From contig NZ_JAELUG010000043.1 in NCBI RefSeq assembly GCF_016429255.1, forward strand, positions 1 through 48,186: 48,186 nt of DNA. Direction: 5' to 3'. Origin of the DNA: Rhizobium sp. ASV8 (GTDB lineage Bacteria; Pseudomonadota; Alphaproteobacteria; Rhizobiales; Rhizobiaceae). Position numbers and translations under genes: made by a program. Numbering within the stretch: position 1 is the stretch's first letter; each line of letters opens with the position of its first letter. Positions 19,576 through 26,801 of this stretch are shown here, piece after piece. Below the pieces are notes generated by a model. It saw only the letters and a program-made list of their open reading frames with translations. It was not told the DNA's origin and searched no databases.

Positions 19576-19590
19576 GCACTTTTAAAGTGC
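19576..19590. promoter_or_regulatory. Palindrome upstream of the small membrane protein gene
   Basis: GCACTTT and AAAGTGC flank a single T, giving a perfect 15-base inverted repeat 33 bases before the ATG at 19624. It may be an operator; no cognate regulator is evident nearby. Confidence 0.4.
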
Positions 19591-19623
19591 GCCTCGTTAC
19601 TAATTCCACTATTGGGGGAAATC

Positions 19624-19773
19624 ATGGATAAGTATGCCAAGACCGTATTGACCGTCATTGCGGTCGCGCTCGTGCTGATCGTAGCGCAGAATACAATCAC
19701 GCCGGCGAAAGCCAGGAGTGAGGGCTGTGGCGTGTATATAACCGATCCCTGCTACGTAAAGCTGGTAAACTGA
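19624..19773 (+). CDS. Small membrane-anchored protein, 49 residues
   Basis: A 49-codon gene with GGGGGA 5 bases before its ATG. Residues 7-21 (TVLTVIAVALVLIVA) form one hydrophobic segment preceded by MDKYAK, so the protein is either inserted as a signal anchor or exported after cleavage near PAKA. The short outer part contains two cysteines, Cys35 and Cys43, in GCGVYITDPCYVKLVN, spaced to allow a disulphide. Small rhizobial proteins of this shape (basic start, single helix, C-terminal Cys pair) are recurrent but unassigned as far as I know. A palindrome upstream and a perfect hairpin downstream frame it as an independent transcription unit. Confidence 0.65.
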   Translation: MDKYAKTVLTVIAVALVLIVAQNTITPAKARSEGCGVYITDPCYVKLVN

Positions 19774-19818
19774 CGAGCAATTCAGCGAACTTTCGAACCC
19801 GTCGGTCCAGGCAATGCT

Positions 19819-19848
19819 GGCATGTCCGGACATTCAGCCGGACATGCC
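19819..19848. terminator. Bidirectional hairpin between the small gene and the aldolase gene
   Basis: GGCATGTCCGG (19819-19829) pairs perfectly with CCGGACATGCC (19838-19848) around an 8-base loop. It sits between two convergent stops (19773 plus, 19868 minus). No T-run follows, but the 11-pair stem is strong. Confidence 0.6.
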
Positions 19849-19867
19849 CCTTCCCCAAACCAACCGA

Positions 19868-20659
19868 TTACGACCCAGCGAGCTTGCGCGCAGCCTGAAT
19901 GGCCGTGCGTGCACCTGCCCTTAACTGCGCCGTTTCCGTGCCGGCGATAACCAGATCGAGACCGAGCTTGAGATATTCGCCCGCGCGGGCGCCATCGCTA
20001 CCGAAGGCGCAGATCATCTTGCCGTGGGCGCGGCAGCGTGCAAGCGCGGTCGCAAGCGCTTGATCGATCGCGGCGCTGTCAGGCGCGAGCCTGGCGCCGT
20101 TCGAAAGCGCGATGGAAAGATCGGACGGGCCGACGAAGATGCCGTCGATACCGTCAACGGCAAGGATCTCGTCGATCGCGTCCAGAGCGGTTCGCGTTTC
20201 CACCATGGCGATGGTGACGGTCAGGCTGTTGGCGGTCTGCAGATAATCTTCCGCAGGGAGACCAAAGTGATTGAGCGCAAGCGACGGACCCCAGCTGCGC
20301 TCGCCGAGCGGCGGATACTTGGTCGCCTTTACCAGGGCGCGCGCGTCATCGGCGGAATTGATCATCGGGGCGATGATGGCGGAGGCTCCGGCATCAAGAA
20401 GCCTGGAGGCAGCGGCAAAATCGCCGACGGGAATGCGCGCGATCGCCGGCTTGCCGGCTAGGCGCACATAGGCAATGCCGTTGGCGGCCGACGTCATGTC
20501 CCACATGCCATGCTGCATATCCAGCACGACGGTATCGAAGTCTTCCTGCGCCAGATGATTGACGAGCATTGGGTCGGGTACACCAACCCAGCCGGAGATC
20601 ATGCCGCCATTCTCGCGGCGCTTCAGGCGTCCGGCAAAACCGCTAATATCAGTCGTCAT
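19868..20659 (-). CDS. HpcH/HpaI-type aldolase
   Basis: This 263-residue class II (metal-dependent) pyruvate aldolase has the family's active-site set. His50 lies in DMQHGMWD and Arg75 in IARIPVGD; Glu154 (AMVETRTAL) and Asp180 (FVGPSDLS) are the metal ligands. Relatives cleave 4-hydroxy-2-oxo acids, including 2-keto-3-deoxy-L-rhamnonate (RhmA/YfaU). Its position next to rhaI and on the same strand as rhaD-rhaI raises the possibility that it handles a rhamnose-derived or other deoxy-sugar acid, but a terminator-like hairpin separates it from rhaI and no dehydratase is present here. GAGGAAAGACA precedes the ATG. Confidence 0.85.
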   Translation of the reverse strand: MTTDISGFAGRLKRRENGGMISGWVGVPDPMLVNHLAQEDFDTVVLDMQHGMWDMTSAANGIAYVRLAGKPAIARIPVGDFAAASRLLDAGASAIIAPMINSADDARALVKATKYPPLGERSWGPSLALNHFGLPAEDYLQTANSLTVTIAMVETRTALDAIDEILAVDGIDGIFVGPSDLSIALSNGARLAPDSAAIDQALATALARCRAHGKMICAFGSDGARAGEYLKLGLDLVIAGTETAQLRAGARTAIQAARKLAGS

Positions 20660-20998
20660 TGTCTTTCCTCACCTATCAACACAGGCTCAATCTTTGAAGA
20701 CAGCCCTGCCGTCAAATCACGGCGAGCCGTTGCGAGCGACAATACCCAATTCTCGTTGTCGAACCACTCGAAAGTGAGTGACCAGCATGCGCGAGCCGAG
20801 AAAACAGGCTTCGCCGAGTAAAGCCGGGAGGGAAGCCGGAAATCCAACGGGAATTTGCCAGATAAACATGACAAACATGCAGATTTCGTCGCAGCCAGAT
20901 CCATAAGGCATCGTATCAAAGACGAAACCGAACCATTAGCCTCATAAAGACGGGCCGGCCGCCTGAGCATAAACGATCAAGATCGATCAGCGACCAAT
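20660..20998. other. Gene-free stretch upstream of the aldolase gene
   Basis: About 340 bases hold no convincing gene. Short frames lack ribosome sites and coding character. It presumably contains the promoter of the minus-strand aldolase gene, but I see no clear -35/-10 pair. A GGCCGGCC 8-base palindrome near 20955 is unremarkable at this GC content. Confidence 0.4.
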
Positions 20999-21028
20999 GG
21001 GTGTCAGCAGCGATATCTGCCGACACCC
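20999..21028 (-). terminator. Hairpin after rhaI
   Basis: GGGTGTC (20999-21005) pairs with GACACCC (21022-21028), and GCAG with CTGC inside it, with one mismatch and a 6-base loop. It starts 8 bases after the rhaI stop on the minus strand. No T-run is seen. Confidence 0.55.
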
Positions 21029-21035
21029 TGGGGCC

Positions 21036-22328
21036 TCAAATGATCCCGCCACCACCAGCAGCAGAAGCTGGGCGTTCGGCGGCGACCTTATTGCGATAGC
21101 CACTCGCCCTATAAGCAGCGACCGGATCGATTGCGCCGCCAGCGCGGCGCCGGGCTTCTGCAAGGATCGGCTCGACATCGGCGCGGTAGGCGCGTTTCAG
21201 CGTCTCCGATGCCATAAGCGCGTCATTAGCGTCCTGATAGTCAGCCAGTGCATTGCGATCGACGATCAGCGCCTGCGCATAGGCACGGCGGATCTCGTTG
21301 GCGCTGGAGATCAGGCTTTCGATCGGGTCCGTGACGTTGTGCGACTGGTCGATCATGTGAGCCGGGTTGAAATCGTTGACGCCGCGCCGCTCGGCATCGA
21401 CCAGCTCGTTGAAGACCAGGAAGAGGCGATAGGGCTCGATCGCACCGGCATCGAGATCGTCGTCGCCATACTTCGAGTCGTTGAAATGGAAGCCGCCGAG
21501 CTTGCCGAACTGGATGAGGCGCGCCACGATCATCTCGATATTGGTATTCGGCGCATGGTGGCCGAGATCGACCAGGCAATGCGCCTTCGGGCCGAGCGTC
21601 TGTGCGATCAGGTAATTGGTGCCCCAGTCCTGAACGACCGTCGAATAGAAGGCCGGCTCATACATCTTGTGCTCGGAAAACAGCCGCCAATCGTCAGGCA
21701 GCGCCTTGTAGATGTCGGCCATGGCGGCGAGGTAGCGCTCGAACGCCTTGGTGAAATTGGTCTGGCCGGGGAAGTTCGAACCATCTCCCACCCACACGGT
21801 CAGCGCTTTCGAGCCGAGCGCCTTGCCGATCTCGATGCATTCGATGTTGTGCTCGACGGCCTGGGCCCGGGTTGCCGCGTCGACGTGACTGAGCGAGCCG
21901 AATTTGTAGGAGTGCGCCTGACCGGGCGCATCGGAGAACGTGTTGGAGTTCATGGCGTCGAAGCCGAGGCCCAGCGCCTCGCCCTTCGCCTTGAGTTCGC
22001 GCGGATCCGCCTTGTCCCAGGGAATATGCAGCGAGACCTTCGGCGTCGCACGGGTCAGTTGCTGAATGACCGCACAATCGTCGAGTTTGTCGAAGATGCC
22101 GCGCGGCTCGCCGGTGCCCGGGAAGCGGGCAAAGCGCGTGCCGCCGGTGCCGACACCCCAGGAGGGGACTGCAACGAAGAATTCGGAAACCTTGCGGGTA
22201 ACAGCTTCGATATCGACACCGCGTCGTGCAAGCGTCGCGCCCAGCGCCTCGTAATCGGATTTCAGCGCAGCGGCGCGCTTGTCGTTTTCTGCAGCAACCA
22301 GATCGGGCGCAATTCTAAACTCGGCCAT
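21036..22328 (-). CDS. rhaI: L-rhamnose isomerase (rhizobial/Pseudomonas stutzeri type)
   Basis: This 430-residue TIM-barrel isomerase converts L-rhamnose to L-rhamnulose in the cytoplasm. It belongs to the P. stutzeri L-RhI type rather than the E. coli RhaA type. The metal ligands fall at the same residue numbers as I recall for that enzyme: Glu219 (FSEHKMYE), Asp254 and His257 (CLVDLGHH), His281 (GGFHFNDS), Asp289 and Asp291 (YGDDDLD), Asp327 (MIDQSH), with His101 (SLHIPWD) near the substrate. GGGAGGAAAGA lies directly before the ATG. It follows rhaD on the same strand after 233 bases that contain a pair of palindromic repeats, and ends at a hairpin. A glycine-rich tail GGGGII is unusual but harmless. 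Confidence 0.95.
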   Translation of the reverse strand: MAEFRIAPDLVAAENDKRAAALKSDYEALGATLARRGVDIEAVTRKVSEFFVAVPSWGVGTGGTRFARFPGTGEPRGIFDKLDDCAVIQQLTRATPKVSLHIPWDKADPRELKAKGEALGLGFDAMNSNTFSDAPGQAHSYKFGSLSHVDAATRAQAVEHNIECIEIGKALGSKALTVWVGDGSNFPGQTNFTKAFERYLAAMADIYKALPDDWRLFSEHKMYEPAFYSTVVQDWGTNYLIAQTLGPKAHCLVDLGHHAPNTNIEMIVARLIQFGKLGGFHFNDSKYGDDDLDAGAIEPYRLFLVFNELVDAERRGVNDFNPAHMIDQSHNVTDPIESLISSANEIRRAYAQALIVDRNALADYQDANDALMASETLKRAYRADVEPILAEARRRAGGAIDPVAAYRASGYRNKVAAERPASAAGGGGII

Positions 22329-22389
22329 TCTTTCCTCCCAGATACGTCATTCGAAATCTTATAGTGCGATCGCCTGCAAGCCGTCACCC

Positions 22390-22434
22390 GCCCTCGCCCT
22401 TCGAGGGCCTTGCGGGCCACCTCAGGGTGAGGGC
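22390..22434. repeat. Palindromic intergenic repeat, copy A
   Basis: GCCCTC (22390-22395) pairs with GAGGGC (22429-22434), CCCT with AGGG, and GAGG with CCTC, giving an interrupted stem-loop. The copy is in inverted orientation to copy B and shares its outer arms and the GGTGAG / CCTCGA blocks. It is typical of dispersed REP-like elements of alphaproteobacteria. Confidence 0.6.
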
Positions 22435-22467
22435 TGACCTCCCAGTCGGTGGGGCAATTGCCACCCC

Positions 22468-22534
22468 ACCCTCATGGTGAGGTGCGCTGCCGCAAGAGCA
22501 AAGCGAGTGCGGGAGGGCCTCGAACCACGAGGGT
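22468..22534. repeat. Palindromic intergenic repeat, copy B
   Basis: ACCCTC (22468-22473) pairs with GAGGGT (22529-22534), TGGT with ACCA, and GAGG with CCTC, enclosing an extra internal arm rich in GCGC. With copy A it forms a two-part mosaic in the rhaD-rhaI gap, resembling RIME/BIME elements. It may act as an mRNA-stability or gyrase-type site. Confidence 0.6.
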
Positions 22535-22561
22535 GCCCCCGAGGCTGGCATTCCCCATCCG

Positions 22562-24658
22562 TTACCGCGTGAAGCTTTGCGCGTTGCCGGCATCGACATT
22601 GATGATATTGCCGGTTGATTTGGCTGAGAGATCCGAGGCCAGGAAATAGATCGCCTCGGCAATGTCCTCGGGCAAGACATTCAGCTTGAGCATTGAACGC
22701 TTGCGGTAATGTTCTTCCAACTCGTCCACCTCGATCTTCGACGAGGCGGCTCGCTGCTCGCGCCATTCACCGTTCCAGATCTTCGAGCCGCGAAGAACGG
22801 CATCGGGATTAACGGTATTCACACGGATGCCAGCTTCTGCACCCTCCAGTGCCAAGCAGCGAGCCAGGTGGATTTCGGCTGCCTTCGCAGTGCAATAGGC
22901 GGCAGCGTTCGGTGAGGAAGCGAGACCATTCTTGGAGGCAACAAACACGACATTGCCGCCGAGATTCTGGCGGCGGAACAGCCGGAACGCTTCACGCGAA
23001 ACGAGGAAGTAGCCGGTCGCAAGGATATCCATGTTGCGATTCCACATCGAAAGCTCTGTACTTTCGATCGGTGCAGACGATGCGATCCCGGCATTCGATA
23101 CCAGAATATCGACACCGCCGAACTCGACGCAAGCCTCGGCAAAGGAGGAGATGACCGCATCCTCCTTCGTCACATCGAGCTTGACGCTGCGTACGGCGTC
23201 GGCGCCGAACAATTTTACAAAATCCGCCTGCGTGCTTTCGAGCGCTGCCTGGTCGATGTCAGCCAGAACCACGCAAGCCCCCTCGCCCACAAGGCGCGCC
23301 GCGGTAGCTCGACCGATGCCACCGGCGCCGCCGGTCACGAAGGCGACGCGACCTGCCAGGCTCTTCGGCTTCGGCATGCGCTGCAACTTCGCCTCTTCCA
23401 GCAGCCAATATTCGATATCGAAGGCTTCCTGTTCCGGCAGCCCCTGATATTGGGAGACCGTGGAGGCACCGCGCATGACGTTGATGGCGTTGACGTAAAA
23501 CTCGCCGGCGATACGGGCGGTTGCCTTGTCGCGCGCAAAGGAGAGCAGGCCCACGCCGGGAACGAGGAAAATTACCGGATTCGGATCGCGCATGGCAGGC
23601 GAATTGTCGTGCTTGCAATCATTGTAATAGCGCGCGTAATCGGCGCGGTAATCTTCCAGCGCCTTGTCGAGACCGGCGATGACAGCATCGACATCCGGCT
23701 TGGCCGGATCTAAATCGACGATCAGCGGACGGATCTTGGTGCGCAGGAAGTGATCCGGGCAGCTAGTGCCGAGCGCACCGAGCGGACGAAGGTCTTTCGA
23801 ATTGACGAATTCGAGAACGGCATCCTGATCGTCGAAATCGCCGAGCTTCCGCTCCGCCTTGCCGATACGGCCACGGATTTCGGGCATCAGCCGGGCGGCG
23901 ATGGCGCGGCGCTCCGCCTGCGGCAGGCTTTGAACGGCCGCACCACCGAAGATAGTTTTACCCTCGGTCTTGACGGCGAACCATTCGATTGCCTTGTTGA
24001 TGATGGCGAGCGTCAGCTCATAGCATTCCTTGGCATCATTGGCCCAGGTGAAGAGACCGTGGCTTTCGAGCACAACACCCTTGGCATTCGGATGTGCCTT
24101 GACGAAGGCTTCAAGGTCAAGCCCAAGCTGGAAGCCCGGACGGCGCCAGGGCAGCCAACCGATCTCCTCACCGAAGATTTCGCGCGTCAGCTCACGCGAA
24201 TTCTTCGAGGCAGCGATGGCAATGATGGCATCGGGATGCATGTGGTCGACATGGACGAACGGTACGAAGCCGTGCAGCGGCGTATCGATCGAAGCCGCGC
24301 GCGCATTGAGGTTGAAGGTGCAATGCGGCAGGAAGCCGACCATGCGGTCTTCGTCGGCGACGCCCTTGTAGATGCTCTTCAGGCTGTCGAGCTTATCCTG
24401 ATACAGCGTGGCGAAACCATCGAGCTTGATGGTGCCGACATCGCCGCCGGATCCCTTGACCCAGAGCACCTTAACTTTCCCGCCGGAGAGCGGATCGATT
24501 TCCATGACTTTGGCAGAGGTATTGCCGCCGCCATAGTTGGTGATACGCTTATCGGCACCCAGCAGATTCGACCGGTAGAGCAGTTTGCCCGGCTCATCGA
24601 GATCAGCCGCATATGCGTCATCCCAACGGTTCTTCAGAAGCTGAACGCCAGCCGCCAT
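22562..24658 (-). CDS. rhaD: Bifunctional rhamnulose-1-phosphate aldolase / short-chain dehydrogenase
   Basis: This 698-residue fused enzyme has an N-terminal class II aldolase/adducin domain (about 10-380) that would split L-rhamnulose-1-phosphate into dihydroxyacetone phosphate and L-lactaldehyde. Zinc-site histidines are visible at 136, 139 or 141 (FVHVDHMHPDA) and 200 (LESHGLF). The C-terminal SDR domain (about 435-698) has TGGAGGIG (442-449), NAG (about 522), Ser575 and Tyr588-x3-Lys592, and probably oxidises or reduces the lactaldehyde. The start at 24658 has GGGAGGA 5 bases upstream; a longer frame to 24748 enters the promoter region. It diverges from rhaR across a shared symmetrical control region and is followed by rhaI. 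This matches the known R. leguminosarum rhaDI arrangement. Confidence 0.94.
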   Translation of the reverse strand: MAAGVQLLKNRWDDAYAADLDEPGKLLYRSNLLGADKRITNYGGGNTSAKVMEIDPLSGGKVKVLWVKGSGGDVGTIKLDGFATLYQDKLDSLKSIYKGVADEDRMVGFLPHCTFNLNARAASIDTPLHGFVPFVHVDHMHPDAIIAIAASKNSRELTREIFGEEIGWLPWRRPGFQLGLDLEAFVKAHPNAKGVVLESHGLFTWANDAKECYELTLAIINKAIEWFAVKTEGKTIFGGAAVQSLPQAERRAIAARLMPEIRGRIGKAERKLGDFDDQDAVLEFVNSKDLRPLGALGTSCPDHFLRTKIRPLIVDLDPAKPDVDAVIAGLDKALEDYRADYARYYNDCKHDNSPAMRDPNPVIFLVPGVGLLSFARDKATARIAGEFYVNAINVMRGASTVSQYQGLPEQEAFDIEYWLLEEAKLQRMPKPKSLAGRVAFVTGGAGGIGRATAARLVGEGACVVLADIDQAALESTQADFVKLFGADAVRSVKLDVTKEDAVISSFAEACVEFGGVDILVSNAGIASSAPIESTELSMWNRNMDILATGYFLVSREAFRLFRRQNLGGNVVFVASKNGLASSPNAAAYCTAKAAEIHLARCLALEGAEAGIRVNTVNPDAVLRGSKIWNGEWREQRAASSKIEVDELEEHYRKRSMLKLNVLPEDIAEAIYFLASDLSAKSTGNIINVDAGNAQSFTR

Positions 24659-24750
24659 GTCATCCTCCCTTGAAATCAAGTCTTGCGAGCGGACCGGAAC
24701 GTGATGGCGCCACTCTTTGTGAGCAGGATATCGCTCACACATAGTCACCT

Positions 24751-24823
24751 TGTCAATCGAAAACGATCATATTCGATAATGTTGCGATGCAATATGAAAG
24801 TTTGTGATCGTTTATGATTGACA
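24751..24823. promoter_or_regulatory. Divergent rhaD/rhaR control region with near-perfect inverted repeats
   Basis: TGTCAATCGAAAACGATCA (24751-24769) and the reverse complement of 24805-24823 (TGTCAATCATAAACGATCA) agree at 17 of 19 positions. Each arm ends in a perfect TTGACA facing outward (24756-24751 for the minus-strand rhaD, 24818-24823 for the plus-strand rhaR). An AAACGATCA half-site lies 4 bases behind each -35. The arm centres are 54 bases apart. This is the expected place for RhaR (DeoR family) to control both operons at once. The -10 elements are not clear. Confidence 0.7.
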
Positions 24824-24865
24824 CCTTGTCATATTTACGAAATAACCGCCCTCAAGGAGGAGCCG

Positions 24866-25678
24866 ATGCACGAACGTGAACGCCATCGCATTATTCTGAG
24901 CGCCGTACAGGAAAAGCCTGTCGTGACGATTCAGGATATTTCCGAGCTGACAGAGGCTTCGGAAGCGACGATACGCCGTGATATCGCTGCCCTGCACGTA
25001 CAGGGAAAGATCCGCCGTGTCCGCGGCGGCGCCGAATCCATTCACCCTCCGCAACTTGGCAATCTGGCTGGCCGGCCCTTTCGCGTTTCAGAATCAGTCA
25101 ATATCGACAAGAAACGCGCAATTGCGCGCAAGGCCGCAGAACTGTGCAATCCGGGCGACGCCATCATCATCAACGGCGGCACGACCACGTTTCAGCTCGT
25201 GCACTACATCTCAGCCTTCCGTCTGCAGGTGATGACCAATTCGTTCGCGATCGCCGAACATCTGGTCAAACATTCGAAAAACACGGTGACGGTCCCGGGC
25301 GGCGCGATCTATCGCGAGCAGAGCCTCATTCTGTCGCCCTTTGACAATGACACGACCCGCAATTTCTACGCACGACGGATGTTCCTCGGCGCGCAGGGCG
25401 TCGGTCCGCTTGGCATCATGGAGGCCGACGGACTGCTGATCCAGAGTGAGCAGAAGCTGATGCGCCAGGCCGATGAGCTGATCGTCATGGTCGATTCCAG
25501 CAAATTTCGTCAGCGCTCCAGTCTCATCCTTTGCCCGCTCGAACAGGTGACGACGATCATCACCGATGACGGCATTTCGCCGGACACGGTGCGGATGATC
25601 GAAGGTGCCGGCGTGTCGCTGATCATCGCCAATGTTTTGGCCGAGGCCGAGGAGGAGGATTCCCCGTCGGTCGCATAA
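24866..25678 (+). CDS. rhaR: DeoR-family regulator of rhamnose catabolism
   Basis: This 270-residue regulator has a DeoR helix-turn-helix at residues 1-60 (ERERHRIILSAVQEKPVVTIQDISELTEASEATIRRDIAALHVQGKIRRVRGG). A DeoR C-terminal sensor domain (about 80-245) follows with INGGTTTFQLVHYI and the effector-binding run MVDSSKFRQRSSLILCPLEQVTTIITD. It typically responds to a phosphorylated sugar. The ATG at 24866 has AAGGAGG 5 bases upstream; the longer frame from 24818 begins inside the TTGACA promoter element and is rejected. It is the first gene of the plus-strand rha operon and faces rhaD across the shared operator region. Confidence 0.92.
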   Translation: MHERERHRIILSAVQEKPVVTIQDISELTEASEATIRRDIAALHVQGKIRRVRGGAESIHPPQLGNLAGRPFRVSESVNIDKKRAIARKAAELCNPGDAIIINGGTTTFQLVHYISAFRLQVMTNSFAIAEHLVKHSKNTVTVPGGAIYREQSLILSPFDNDTTRNFYARRMFLGAQGVGPLGIMEADGLLIQSEQKLMRQADELIVMVDSSKFRQRSSLILCPLEQVTTIITDDGISPDTVRMIEGAGVSLIIANVLAEAEEEDSPSVA

Positions 25679-25731
25679 GGGACGCGGCGCAGATGGGGTG
25701 AGCATAGCCTATCAACTTGGGAGGAAGAGAC

Positions 25732-26727
25732 ATGAATATAGCAAAGAAACTGGCGATCGGCGTCGCGCTCGCGGCGACACTGATGGCCGGAACAGCAAGT
25801 GCGAAAGACATCAAGATCGGTCTCGTGGTGAAGTCGCTCGGCAACGGCTTCTTTGAAGCCGCCAACAAGGGCGCGCAGGAAGCGGCCAAGGATCTCGGCG
25901 GCGTGCAGGTGATCTACACCGGCCCGACCTCGACCACGGCCGAAGGCCAGATCGAAGTGATCAATTCGCTGATCGCGCAGGGCGTGGATGCCATTGCGAT
26001 TTCCGCCAATGATCCCGATGCAGTCGTCCCGGCGCTCAAGAAGGCGACGCAGCGCGGCATCAAGGTCATCTCCTGGGATTCCGGTGTTGCAAAGGCCGGT
26101 CGCATCCTGCAGCTGAACCCCTCCTCCAACGAGCTGATCGGCAAGATGTGCCTGACGCTCGCCAAGGATCATCTCGATGGCGGCAAGGGCGATTTCGCCA
26201 TCCTGTCGGCCACGACGACGTCGACCAACCAGAACATCTGGATCGGCGAGATGAAGAAGCAGCTCAAGGATTTCCCGGGCCTGAACCTCGTCACGACCGT
26301 CTATGGTGACGATCTTTCGGACAAGAGCTATCGTGAAGCCCAGGGCCTCCTGACCTCCCACCCGGAAGTCAAGGTCATCGTCGCTCCGACGACCGTTGGC
26401 GTGCTGGCCGCTTCGCAGGCCGTCAAGGATGCCGGCAAGATCGGCAAGGTCTACGTGACCGGTCTCGGCCTGCCCTCCGAAATGGCCGGCGCGATCAAGT
26501 CCGGCGCGACGAAGGAATTCGCGATCTGGAACCCGATCGACCTCGGCTATTCCGCAACACAGATCGCCTATCGCCTCGTCAAGGGCGAGACCGACGGCAA
26601 GCCGGGCAGCGAGATCAATGCCGGCCGCATGGGCAAGATCAAGGTTGGCGAAAACGGCGAAGCCGCCATGGCCGATCCTTTCGTCTACAATGCTTCCAAT
26701 ATCGATCAGTTCTCCAAGGTTTTCTGA
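25732..26727 (+). CDS. rhaS: Rhamnose ABC transporter substrate-binding protein
   Basis: This 331-residue periplasmic binding protein of the ribose/autoinducer-2 type (Peripla_BP_4) has a signal peptide (residues 1-24, ending AGTASA). The mature protein starts KDIKIGLVVKSLGNGFFEAANKG, the classic strand-helix opening of the RbsB family, and continues with DAIAISANDPDAVVPALKKA and TGLGLPSEMAGAIKSGATKEFAIW. GGGAGGAAGAGAC precedes the ATG. It is identified as RhaS by order (R-S-T-P-Q-U-K) and neighbours. A stable hairpin follows, probably raising its level over the membrane components. Confidence 0.93.
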   Translation: MNIAKKLAIGVALAATLMAGTASAKDIKIGLVVKSLGNGFFEAANKGAQEAAKDLGGVQVIYTGPTSTTAEGQIEVINSLIAQGVDAIAISANDPDAVVPALKKATQRGIKVISWDSGVAKAGRILQLNPSSNELIGKMCLTLAKDHLDGGKGDFAILSATTTSTNQNIWIGEMKKQLKDFPGLNLVTTVYGDDLSDKSYREAQGLLTSHPEVKVIVAPTTVGVLAASQAVKDAGKIGKVYVTGLGLPSEMAGAIKSGATKEFAIWNPIDLGYSATQIAYRLVKGETDGKPGSEINAGRMGKIKVGENGEAAMADPFVYNASNIDQFSKVF

Positions 26728-26750
26728 TCGAAGACGAGCATCCGCATCTC

Positions 26751-26772
26751 TCCGGCGGCCTTAGCCGCCGGA
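26751..26772 (+). promoter_or_regulatory. Intra-operon hairpin between rhaS and rhaT
   Basis: TCCGGCGGC (26751-26759) pairs perfectly with GCCGCCGGA (26764-26772) around a CTTA loop, 23 bases after the rhaS stop. No T-run follows. It is placed like the hairpins after the other binding-protein genes here. Confidence 0.65.
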
Positions 26773-26801
26773 CCTGGTTTCATTGATCCGGTACATTGCT
26801 G

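Noticed and set aside
20997..22364. A 455-codon plus-strand frame.
   Set aside because: Antisense to rhaI, whose metal ligands are all intact; the frame's product is composition-biased and unrecognisable.
22385..22545. Considered as a CRISPR fragment or insertion-sequence end.
   Set aside because: There are only two inverted, internally palindromic units with no regular spacer, no transposase and no target duplication visible.
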